Shown here: in pieces, positions 8,461 through 14,227 of the stretch
How the letters are laid out: each line of letters begins with the position of its first letter
How positions within the stretch are numbered: position 1 is the stretch's first letter
Made by a program: the position numbers and the translations under genes
Source of the DNA: UBA7359 sp964523895
Lineage (GTDB): Bacteria; Pseudomonadota; Gammaproteobacteria; Eutrophobiales; Eutrophobiaceae
NCBI GenBank assembly: GCA_964523895.1
Contig: CAZGBJ010000041.1
Coordinates: forward strand, 1 to 14,227
Length of the DNA: 14,227 bases
Direction of reading: 5' to 3'
Notes under the pieces: model-generated
Database searches by the model: none
The model's input: the letters and a program-made list of their open reading frames with translations, nothing else
Told to the model about the DNA's origin: nothing

Positions 8461-8465
8461 TCCTT
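8461..8465 (-). promoter_or_regulatory. Ribosome binding site (AAGGA) for the second dioxygenase beta subunit
   Basis: AAGGA on the minus strand, overlapping the stop codon of the alpha-subunit gene and about 10 nt before the ATG at 8450. It decides the start of the beta-subunit gene against the longer reading from 8501. Confidence 0.7.
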
Positions 8466-9831
8466 ATGCAACTTCCATTGATGGTATGTCACGCGTAGCA
8501 CGACCGTTTAATTTACTCTCATAACGTGTTGGCACATCATCCCAACTCTGTGCGTTCATCATGTCTGCCCAACGTTGATAGAATAAACGTTGATTAGAGT
8601 CATTATATTGCCCACGATAAATTGTGCCGGGGAAATCAGGATGGTCAATCTGCCGACTAATACCGCAACGGTAATGTAACTTTTCATGCCTGGTAACAAC
8701 GCCACGGTTTACCTTGGTACAGTTTTCCCAGTTTTCACCATCATCCATTTCAAAAGCACCACCGGGGCCAAAGGTGCACATAACCCCTTTGGTAATATCA
8801 TCCTTGATTTCATCTGGCATATTTTTATTTACAATCACCCATGTCTTCAGTTCAAGTTCCCAGGGACCCTTCGGGTTCCATGTCCTGAAGGTATGGATTC
8901 CGGGAAGAAAAGATACGTTCGGAAAGATAGAAGCTGATGCAACCGAACCAAATATTTTAGAACGGGCTTCACCCAGACGTTCGGCCATTTTTGGACGGAT
9001 ATCATTGTAGTATTCCATTACCCTGGGGCGGCCTAATAAAAATATATCGCCCACCCCTTCCATACCAAATTCCCAGCCATGGCCATTGACGCTGGCATGA
9101 AATGAATTCTGCATATCCACTGGCGGGAAAGGGTTGCCATCATTCATTGCCCTGCAACCGGAATCGTGAGTCCATCCGGCATGGTAGGCATCACCAATAA
9201 AATTTTCTACGCCAAATTTCCAGTTGGCACCGATGACAGATTTGATACAACCACCGATAAATTCTGTACCGCCTTCTTCATTATCGAGTAAGGCATCGAG
9301 ATACCAGCGGAAATCTCCAAGATATGTTTCCAATGACGGTGCAGCTTCATCAAAGGTAGCAAAAACAAGCCCCTTGTAACTATCCAATTGTGCAACCTGT
9401 TTCAACCCCCATTTTGATTTCTCTATGTCACCTTCTTCGTAGCAATACTCTTCGTGCATGCCCTGTAAATTACCTCCGGTATCAAAACTCCAACCGTGAT
9501 AGTTGCAAACAAATCTCCGCGTGTTCCCTGTATCAGCAAAACAAACCCGATTACCTCTATGCGGACATGAATTCAAAAATGCTTTGATGCTCATATCTTT
9601 CTGACGAGCGACGATGACTTTATCTTCACCCATATAAGTCGTTAAGAAGTCTCCGGGCTTGGGGATTTGAGTTTCATGCGCTAAAAATATCCAGCAACGC
9701 GCAAATATCTGATACATTTCCTGATCAAAGATTGCCTGTTCAGCAAATATACGCCGATCGACCCAACCTTCCTCAAGATCCATATATTTTGAATAATCAG
9801 GACGCGGCCCCTGCATGTTATGTAGTGTCAT
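8464..9831 (-). CDS. Aromatic-ring-hydroxylating dioxygenase alpha subunit, naphthalene/biphenyl/PAH type
   Basis: A 455-residue Rieske non-haem iron oxygenase large subunit. The Rieske centre is C89-P-H91 with C109-N-Y-H112. The mononuclear iron site is the GDAYHAGWTH block with bridging D214 and ligands H217 and H222. The third ligand is probably D363 or D364 in EMDDGENW. The 2-His-carboxylate block and the GPGGAFEMDDGENWE region resemble naphthalene/PAH and biphenyl-type enzymes, which act on unsubstituted or alkyl-substituted rings rather than benzoates. The exact substrate cannot be read from the sequence; alkylbenzenes or PAHs are likely. The start chosen is the ATG at 9829-9831, preceded by a purine-rich GAGGTGGGGGG. 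A GTG at 9844-9846 would add five residues but lies within that ribosome binding site. It is preceded by the largest intergenic gap of the cluster. Confidence 0.94.
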   Translation of the reverse strand: MTLHNMQGPRPDYSKYMDLEEGWVDRRIFAEQAIFDQEMYQIFARCWIFLAHETQIPKPGDFLTTYMGEDKVIVARQKDMSIKAFLNSCPHRGNRVCFADTGNTRRFVCNYHGWSFDTGGNLQGMHEEYCYEEGDIEKSKWGLKQVAQLDSYKGLVFATFDEAAPSLETYLGDFRWYLDALLDNEEGGTEFIGGCIKSVIGANWKFGVENFIGDAYHAGWTHDSGCRAMNDGNPFPPVDMQNSFHASVNGHGWEFGMEGVGDIFLLGRPRVMEYYNDIRPKMAERLGEARSKIFGSVASASIFPNVSFLPGIHTFRTWNPKGPWELELKTWVIVNKNMPDEIKDDITKGVMCTFGPGGAFEMDDGENWENCTKVNRGVVTRHEKLHYRCGISRQIDHPDFPGTIYRGQYNDSNQRLFYQRWADMMNAQSWDDVPTRYESKLNGRATRDIPSMEVA

Positions 9832-9932
9832 TGTTATTCCCCCCACCTCTGTTTTAAATCTTAAACAAGGCTTCCATATAAAAATCTATTGTTTAACCAG
9901 TTAATCGTTTTACTTCTTTAGCGAATTTTTGT
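9832..9932 (-). other. 101-nt spacer before the second dioxygenase, with a small inverted repeat
   Basis: The only gap over 45 nt in the 13-gene run. It holds a TTAAC-TG-GTTAA inverted repeat (plus 9893-9904) and a strong purine-rich ribosome binding site (9839-9850). I see no convincing sigma-70 promoter: the best pair is TTAACT, 17 nt, TTATAT. No terminator is visible. It may host an internal promoter or operator, or simply mark the junction of two modules. Confidence 0.3.
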
Positions 9933-10424
9933 TTACACACTATAGATATCCAGCACATTTGGAATTGAATCATTCTGAAGCACAATGTGACGCTTGCTGA
10001 TCTTTAGCCCTTCATCTGTGTTACATAATGTATGTGTTTGATGACCATAAAAACTATGCGAAACTTTTAATCTATAGGAATGGGTCGTCCACGCAGATCG
10101 GACAAGCAATTCATTTGACTCATTTTTTTCAATGTGAAAATTCGACGTCATATGACAAGTTCTTGGTAAAGGTGATGAAGCCAACGATAACTCCGTACGG
10201 ATTCTGTATATACGATCTTCCAGTCCAGCCCGTGATCCGTAATAGATAAGTGACAACTGCGTATCTGGATCCGTTGTCATCGTAAATTCGTCGTCCCATG
10301 CCGGCATCCAGTATTCACTGTCTTCTGTATACAATGCTAACCACGCATCCCAATCCTTATCATCAAGATACATACCTTCAGAAACGATAATGTCTATCGC
10401 ATCTTGTTTATCATCAGGCGACAT
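9933..10424 (-). CDS. benB: Benzoate/toluate 1,2-dioxygenase beta subunit
   Basis: A 163-residue small subunit of the BenB/XylY/AntB type, with the usual length of about 160 residues. DSEYWMPAW is at 35-43, LEDRIYRIRT at 68-77 and KISKRHIVLQND at 141-152, and the tail is VLDIYSV. It has no metal site and supports the alpha subunit in the oxygenase hexamer. Its ATG overlaps the end of the alpha-subunit gene by 11 nt. A consensus AAGGAG lies 7 nt before the ATG, so the start is secure and the pair is coupled. Confidence 0.93.
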   Translation of the reverse strand: MSPDDKQDAIDIIVSEGMYLDDKDWDAWLALYTEDSEYWMPAWDDEFTMTTDPDTQLSLIYYGSRAGLEDRIYRIRTELSLASSPLPRTCHMTSNFHIEKNESNELLVRSAWTTHSYRLKVSHSFYGHQTHTLCNTDEGLKISKRHIVLQNDSIPNVLDIYSV

Positions 10425-11775
10425 CTGAATTCTCCTTGTTGCTCTCTTGCCCCGCTCCTCTCTCCATTAACTCTAACCAACGATGATGTTGAGCAACCAT
10501 AATACCTTCGTCCTCAAGTTGTGTACCTGAAGCCACAGGGTTTATTCCCAATTCAGTAGCAAATTTCTCTGGTCCCTTAACAGTGTTCATAACCCCTCTG
10601 GACATATCACTCCAACGAGAATTTTCCCCGTGAAAACCTTTCATAGACTGATTGAACGCAGCCAGATCATCGGGTGTTGCCATACCACTGGCATTAAAGA
10701 AATCTTCGTATTGTCGAATTCGTGAACGTCTTGCCTTGGCTGACTCACCTTTAGGTGCAAAACAAACCGTTGTGACTTCTGTTTTGTTTACTGCAATAGG
10801 TCTAAACAGTCGAATTTGAGTACTCATTTGATCCATCAAGAATACATTGGGATAAAGTAATAAATTGCGCAGGTATCCATCCATCCATTTAGCGCGAAGT
10901 TCACCATATTTTTCTACTAGTTCATCATGCTTTTCATAGAGTGGTCTAATTTGAGGATTTATAAATTCATTCCATAATAAAACATGGCCATTGTCTAAAT
11001 CATAAAATCCACCTGGTAAGCTGTTTAAATCACCGACGGCAACGGCCTTGACCGGATCATCACCTTGCCGAATTTTTTGTCGGTTCTGTATGGTCTGCAC
11101 ATAGTTCGCATGTATTGTTTCAACATGATAACCATCAACACCATTCTCAGCCTGCAGTTTCCAGTTCCCATCAAACGTATAGGTTTGTACCCCAGGTATT
11201 ACTTCAAGTCCTTGTTCGGATTGATCCACTAGCATATCAATTAGTTTTGTTGATTCACCAAGATGTGTTTTTAATTGAGGAACATCATCGCTCAAACTTC
11301 CAAAGACAAACCCTCCATAACTTTCAATTTTGGCGATATGTGTAAGACCTAATTTAGTTGGTTCAAAATCTTTTGAATAACCGTCGGTGTCCTTTTCACC
11401 ATGGTGAGCTAACTGTCCATTGGTTTTATAACACCAGCCATGGAATGGACACATAAAGATTTTTTTATTACCACGAGAACAGTTCTCTATCTGGGTTCCT
11501 CTGTGGCGACAAGCATTAATAAAACCATTGATATTGTTATCTCGGTCGCGATTGATAATGACCGGTTGTTTGCCCATATAGGTAGTAATGTAATCATTTG
11601 GCTTTTCTATCTGGCTTTCATGACAAAGATACAACCAGCTGCTTTCAAAGATATATTTCATCTCCAAATCAAAAATATCAGGGTCGGTGAAAACGCGTCG
11701 ATCAATTCGATAAATTCCTTCATCGGGTCGTTCATCGATAAATTTTTTGAAGTCTATCGTTGTATTTCTCGGCAT
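10414..11775 (-). CDS. benA: Benzoate/toluate 1,2-dioxygenase alpha subunit
   Basis: A 453-residue Rieske oxygenase large subunit, collinear with BenA/XylX (about 450 residues) as I recall them. Shared stretches include FDLEMKYIFE (35-44), IDMLVDQSEQGLEV (179-192), YEDFFNASGMATPDDL (356-371) and a C-terminal EDEG segment. The Rieske ligands are C89 and H91, then C109 and H112. The iron-site block DGYHVETIH gives D214, H217 and H222, and D358 is the probable third ligand. The family 1,2-dihydroxylates benzoate or alkylbenzoates to a cis-diol carboxylate. It sits 17 nt after xylA with a GAGAGG ribosome binding site. BenC and BenD do not follow as they do in ben/xylXYZL operons. Anthranilate or another substituted benzoate is an alternative substrate. 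Confidence 0.93.
   Translation of the reverse strand: MPRNTTIDFKKFIDERPDEGIYRIDRRVFTDPDIFDLEMKYIFESSWLYLCHESQIEKPNDYITTYMGKQPVIINRDRDNNINGFINACRHRGTQIENCSRGNKKIFMCPFHGWCYKTNGQLAHHGEKDTDGYSKDFEPTKLGLTHIAKIESYGGFVFGSLSDDVPQLKTHLGESTKLIDMLVDQSEQGLEVIPGVQTYTFDGNWKLQAENGVDGYHVETIHANYVQTIQNRQKIRQGDDPVKAVAVGDLNSLPGGFYDLDNGHVLLWNEFINPQIRPLYEKHDELVEKYGELRAKWMDGYLRNLLLYPNVFLMDQMSTQIRLFRPIAVNKTEVTTVCFAPKGESAKARRSRIRQYEDFFNASGMATPDDLAAFNQSMKGFHGENSRWSDMSRGVMNTVKGPEKFATELGINPVASGTQLEDEGIMVAQHHRWLELMERGAGQESNKENSDVA
10432..10437 (-). promoter_or_regulatory. Ribosome binding site (AAGGAG) for benB
   Basis: A consensus AAGGAG inside the 3' end of benA, 7 nt before the benB ATG. It fixes the benB start and implies translational coupling across the 11-nt overlap. 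Confidence 0.75.
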
Positions 11776-11792
11776 GAATACCCTCTCTATTT

Positions 11793-12866
11793 TTAATTAT
11801 TTTCCAGTTGTCTTGAATCAAGAAATTTATCGTAATGAATCTGTCCAATATTAACGTTGTTTTTCTCCAGTTCTATTAAGGCAGCATCAATCATCCCCGG
11901 TGGGCCACATAAATAAGCATGGCATTTGGGTAATGACATTCCTGTCGATTCGTCATTAATAAAATCTGTAACCAAACCACGCATCCCTTTCCATGATGAA
12001 TCTTCAGCCTCTTCTGATAAAACAGGAATATAGTTGAACTGCCTGGGCCATAGTTCCTTTAGCACCTGCATCTCATCAAGACAATAAAGATCCCGTTGTT
12101 CTCTTGCTCCAAACAAATAGGTAACAGGTCTATTTATATTTTTTGTTAATGCATCATCGAGTATTGATTTAATCGGTGCCATACCACTACCACCAGCAAT
12201 ACATAATATAGGAGCATCGGCTGGACGTAACCAAAAGTTGCCTGCGGGGCCATGCAATTCAAAGCGTTCATCGGTTCTATCTTCGGAAAAAAGCCACTCG
12301 GTGTAACTACCACCCGATACAAGACGCACATGAAACTTTAGTTCTTTTGTACCCTCGGCAACCGGTGCTGAAGCGAAAGAATAACTTCGGTGTCGACCAA
12401 AGCCTTCAAGTCCGATATCAGCAAATTGTCCGGCAGTAAATGAAATAGCTCTGTCCAGCTCAACAGATACCTCCATGATATCGTGGGTTAACATATTCGT
12501 TTCTTTAACAACACCATGAAAAGTCTCAATTGGAAAATCGGGAACAGCATCGCTGATCTCAATTTCTACTTCTACATTATTTTTTAACATACTTTGGCAG
12601 GCGAGAATAAAACCGTCATTAATCTCGGCTTCAGACAAAGTGTAGGAGAAATCAAGCACTGCTCGAACATTACCTCTCAAAAGTTTACATTTACAGTTGC
12701 CACAGGTTCCGACAGTACAATGATGCGGGAATGCTATATCTTGTTCCAGCGCTGCTTGAAGTAATGTTTGATCACGCGGTACTTCGATAGTTTTATCCAA
12801 TGGCTGTAAAGTTGCCATACGCGGTTTATTTCGATCCTTAAAACCCTGGATAATATTTTTTAACAT
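11793..12866 (-). CDS. xylA: XylA-like electron transfer component (2Fe-2S ferredoxin-NADH reductase)
   Basis: A 357-residue two-domain reductase, near the length of TOL XylA (350). The plant-type 2Fe-2S ferredoxin domain occupies about residues 18-105, with cysteine ligands C50, C55, C58 and C90. The FAD/NAD reductase half follows, with RSYSF (160-164, flavin), GGSGMAPI (225-232, nucleotide) and CGPPGM (320-325). The segments YCLDE, PVLSEE and SSWKGMRG are shared with XylA as I recall it. It passes electrons from NADH to the membrane hydroxylase XylM. It is the only reductase in the window and has the same domain order as BenC, so it might also feed benAB (inference). It starts 20 nt after xylM without a clear Shine-Dalgarno. 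The start at 12866 gives an N-terminus matching XylA in length. Confidence 0.93.
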   Translation of the reverse strand: MLKNIIQGFKDRNKPRMATLQPLDKTIEVPRDQTLLQAALEQDIAFPHHCTVGTCGNCKCKLLRGNVRAVLDFSYTLSEAEINDGFILACQSMLKNNVEVEIEISDAVPDFPIETFHGVVKETNMLTHDIMEVSVELDRAISFTAGQFADIGLEGFGRHRSYSFASAPVAEGTKELKFHVRLVSGGSYTEWLFSEDRTDERFELHGPAGNFWLRPADAPILCIAGGSGMAPIKSILDDALTKNINRPVTYLFGAREQRDLYCLDEMQVLKELWPRQFNYIPVLSEEAEDSSWKGMRGLVTDFINDESTGMSLPKCHAYLCGPPGMIDAALIELEKNNVNIGQIHYDKFLDSRQLENN

Positions 12867-12886
12867 TTAATTGTGGAGAATAAAAA

Positions 12887-13990
12887 CTAGGCAGTTTCAA
12901 CTTCGTCTAACCAGTCTTCCCAACCTGCTTTTTTATTCGCTTCTCTGGCGAGTTGTTGTTCATCTTTTGTTGCAAACTTTATGTCCCATTCTTTTAATTT
13001 TGGTTTTGCAATAAAATTAAACCAAATTGGAGGTATTAAACCGGCTAAATAACACAATAAGATGCTGGGCATCTGTGGCCCATCTATTTTTGGTTTAAGG
13101 TTATAGAATGGTAAATAAGAATCCATATGGTGATCATTATGGTTAGTAATTTCAAATGACACTGCTCGTGTAACAGGAGTTAAGTGATTCCATAAATGTT
13201 TTGACTCATATTGCTCACCTTCAACTCTTATCAAACCATAATGTTGATAGTAATTAAACATTTCAACTAAGGTCTTGGCAACAAGCACACTTCCAATTGT
13301 CAGGATGATACCTAAAAGTCCACCAAACCAAGCCGCTAGACCAAAGAGAATAAATAACTGTACTGATGCCCTGAAAATTCTTCCTCTTGGTGAAAGTAAG
13401 CTTAACCCTTTCTTTTTACATCTCTCTTTCTCAATTTTAAAAAAATCTTTTAGACTACCTATCGTTGCCCTTAGTGCAAAAGAATACATAGTCTCGCCTC
13501 TATATGCTGTATCAGAATCTTGTTGAGTACCAAGGTGGATATGGTGAGTATGAAGATGTGCTACATCTCTACTTGGATCGGCATAGAACGTTCCAAGAAA
13601 ATCAGCCAGGAGTCGATCAATTTTATTTCGTCGATGCATTAATTCATGATTAACGGGAAGATTCGGTACAGCTCCAAACCAACCTAACGAAATAACCGCT
13701 CCGAATAGAACATGTAAAGGAACTGAATTTGCGTTTTCTAATGTAGTGAGCCAATTAAAAAAAGCAGCATATAATAAAACCATCAGAACTACATGAAGAT
13801 AAAGGGGTATCTCAACCAATCTGGGAATGGTTACGTCTCTGACTTTTAAATCCGGTTTAGCTAGTAGATCGCAAATAAGTAATGGGATATATGTAGCAAT
13901 CCCCAACCATACCCAGCTGCCACCTAATAAAAAACCAACAATCCCAACTAAAACTATAATGTTAGCAAGATAATATCTAAGATAATCCAT
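12887..13990 (-). CDS. xylM: XylM-like membrane monooxygenase, aromatic methyl hydroxylase
   Basis: A 367-residue integral membrane di-iron protein of the AlkB/XylM/fatty-acid-desaturase superfamily, collinear with TOL XylM (369) from its first residues (MDYLRYYL) to the C-terminal IAKPKLKEWD and ANKKAGW. Histidine boxes are HELMH (115-119), HLHTHH (145-150), H250 in NYYQHYGL, and NHNDHH (283-288). Hydrophobic segments at about 8-45, 60-110, 208-240 and 307-328 fit a multi-span membrane protein. XylM with XylA hydroxylates the methyl group of toluene or xylenes to benzyl alcohols and can epoxidise styrene. A p-cymene hydroxylase (CymAa) is a close alternative. It is the first gene of the run, just downstream of a sigma-54 promoter match. 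Its own ribosome binding site is weak. Confidence 0.94.
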   Translation of the reverse strand: MDYLRYYLANIIVLVGIVGFLLGGSWVWLGIATYIPLLICDLLAKPDLKVRDVTIPRLVEIPLYLHVVLMVLLYAAFFNWLTTLENANSVPLHVLFGAVISLGWFGAVPNLPVNHELMHRRNKIDRLLADFLGTFYADPSRDVAHLHTHHIHLGTQQDSDTAYRGETMYSFALRATIGSLKDFFKIEKERCKKKGLSLLSPRGRIFRASVQLFILFGLAAWFGGLLGIILTIGSVLVAKTLVEMFNYYQHYGLIRVEGEQYESKHLWNHLTPVTRAVSFEITNHNDHHMDSYLPFYNLKPKIDGPQMPSILLCYLAGLIPPIWFNFIAKPKLKEWDIKFATKDEQQLAREANKKAGWEDWLDEVETA

Positions 13991-14021
13991 AGTAATTTAC
14001 CAAATTTACCTTTAAATTAGT

Positions 14022-14035
14022 TCAATTATAATTGA
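14022..14035. repeat. 14-bp perfect palindrome in the xylM leader
   Basis: TCAATTATAATTGA reads the same on both strands. It covers the start point expected from the sigma-54 match (about 14032) and contains a TATAAT on the minus strand (14025-14030). It could be an operator for a repressor or part of a second promoter. No matching -35 stands at 16-18 nt. The function is not established. Confidence 0.4.
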
Positions 14036-14042
14036 TATGTCC

Positions 14043-14058
14043 AGCTATAATTATGCCA
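14043..14058 (-). promoter_or_regulatory. Sigma-54 (-24/-12) promoter of the xylM operon
   Basis: On the minus strand the site reads TGGCATAATTATAGCT. Against the consensus TGGCAC-N5-TTGCW it keeps the invariant GG and GC with exactly 10 nt between them, and differs only at the sixth base (T for C) and at the base before GC (A for T). The expected start point is near 14032, about 40 nt before the xylM ATG. The TOL Pu promoter of xylM and xylA is also sigma-54 dependent, which makes the match meaningful. No XylR-type upstream activator site was recognised. Confidence 0.65.
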
Positions 14059-14072
14059 ATTCAAAAATAATA

Positions 14073-14085
14073 TAAGTTATTGATA
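14073..14085 (-). promoter_or_regulatory. Putative IHF binding site
   Basis: On the minus strand TATCAATAACTTA fits the IHF consensus WATCAANNNNTTR at every defined position. An A/T-rich tract stands on its 5' side, as at many IHF sites. It lies at about -41 to -53 relative to the predicted sigma-54 start, a little closer than in Pu. Chance matches are possible in such AT-rich DNA. Confidence 0.45.
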
Positions 14086-14102
14086 TATATATATATATAT
14101 AT
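14083..14102. repeat. (AT)10 dinucleotide repeat
   Basis: Ten uninterrupted AT units lie in the divergent spacer between the putative IHF site and the -10 region of the plus-strand gene. Its length could vary through replication slippage and change the spacing between upstream elements and the xylM promoter. Confidence 0.9.
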
Positions 14103-14128
14103 TTATCTGGTATTTATAAATTTAATCA

Positions 14129-14134
14129 TATAAT
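14129..14134 (+). promoter_or_regulatory. Possible -10 element for the divergent GFA gene
   Basis: A perfect TATAAT on the plus strand would give a start near 14141 and a leader of about 34 nt. There is no good -35 at 16-18 nt upstream (ATCTGG/TCTGGT region), so this is a weak call in AT-rich DNA. Confidence 0.3.
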
Positions 14135-14160
14135 GAATATTTAACTATTTTCACTTATTT

Positions 14161-14166
14161 AAGGAG
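14161..14166 (+). promoter_or_regulatory. Ribosome binding site (AAGGAG) for the divergent GFA gene
   Basis: A consensus AAGGAG, 8 nt before the ATG at 14175. It supports a real gene start although only 53 nt of it are visible. Confidence 0.75.
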
Positions 14167-14174
14167 ATAATATT

Positions 14175-14227
14175 ATGTCTGAATCATTTTCTGGTGGTTG
14201 TTCATGTGGCGATTTTCGTTACCAGGT
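14175..14227 (+). CDS. GFA-domain (glutathione-dependent formaldehyde-activating-like) protein, 5' part only
   Basis: The first 17 residues read MSESFSGGCSCGDFRYQ, and the gene runs off the window. The GGCxCGxxRY pattern with C9 and C11 is the typical opening of GFA/CENP-V-like zinc proteins. The family name comes from glutathione-dependent formaldehyde chemistry, but many members have no known role. It is divergent from the xylM operon and shares its 184-nt spacer. A strong ribosome binding site supports the start. The family call rests on very few residues. Confidence 0.6.
   Translation, partial: MSESFSGGCSCGDFRYQ

Noticed and set aside
8451..8501. Longer start (8501) for the second dioxygenase beta subunit
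   Set aside because: The extension lies inside the alpha-subunit gene and lacks family similarity, while the ATG at 8450 has a good AAGGA before it.
9846..9876. Imperfect hairpin (TGTTTAA / TTAAAACA) near the ribosome binding site of the second alpha subunit, considered as an attenuator or RNA switch
   Set aside because: The stem is about five base pairs of A/T with a bulge, too weak to support a regulatory call.
14080..14108. TTGATA at 14080-14085 as a -35 for the plus-strand gene with a -10 beyond the AT repeat
   Set aside because: No acceptable -10 stands at 16-18 nt (TTATCT at best), and the same bases fit an IHF site on the other strand better.
14175..14227. Firm functional call for the divergent gene
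   Set aside because: Only 17 codons are visible. The GGCxCG opening supports the GFA family but not a reaction.

Overview
This 14.2 kb window looks like a catabolic gene cluster from an aerobic, rather AT-rich proteobacterium. A gammaproteobacterium is likely, because PrpB, PrpC, PrpD and PrpE all read like the enterobacterial type, and hydrocarbon degraders such as Cycloclasticus are the kind of organism that would carry it. The genus is a guess. Thirteen genes lie head to tail on the minus strand and fill positions 30 to 13990. Most gaps are under 45 nt, two junctions overlap, and only one gap (101 nt) is larger. A divergent gene starts at the right edge on the plus strand.

Layout in the order of transcription (right to left). 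(1) A TOL-plasmid-like methyl-oxidising pair, xylM (membrane di-iron hydroxylase) and xylA (ferredoxin-NADH reductase). (2) A benzoate/toluate 1,2-dioxygenase-type Rieske pair, benA and benB. (3) A second, unrelated Rieske oxygenase alpha/beta pair of the biphenyl/naphthalene/PAH type. (4) An EamA/DMT-family transporter. (5) A complete set of methylcitrate-cycle genes in the order prpE, prpB, prpC, prpD. (6) A limonene-epoxide-hydrolase-family protein with an Asp-to-Glu change in its catalytic triad. (7) A PdxA-family dehydrogenase that looks more like the decarboxylating diol dehydrogenase TphB than like the vitamin B6 enzyme. The partial divergent gene on the plus strand encodes a GFA-domain protein.

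How it may work together (inference). XylMA would oxidise a ring methyl group, and alcohol and aldehyde dehydrogenases encoded elsewhere would finish the conversion to an aromatic acid. BenAB would dihydroxylate that acid to a cis-diol carboxylate. No BenD-type short-chain dehydrogenase is present, and the PdxA/TphB-like protein is a natural candidate to rearomatise the diol with loss of CO2. Meta-cleavage of 4-methylcatechol (from p-xylene) gives propanal, and meta-cleavage of 3-ethylcatechol (from ethylbenzene through the second dioxygenase) gives propionate. A propionyl-CoA disposal module in the same operon therefore makes metabolic sense. Ring-cleavage genes, xylB/xylC, a dedicated BenC and the ferredoxin/reductase of the second dioxygenase are all absent from the window.

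Regulation. The 184-nt divergent spacer carries a very good sigma-54 (-24/-12) promoter match in front of xylM, a perfect match to the IHF consensus just upstream, an (AT)10 tract and a 14-bp perfect palindrome. This resembles the sigma-54/IHF architecture of the TOL Pu promoter that drives xylM and xylA in Pseudomonas. No regulator gene is inside the window.
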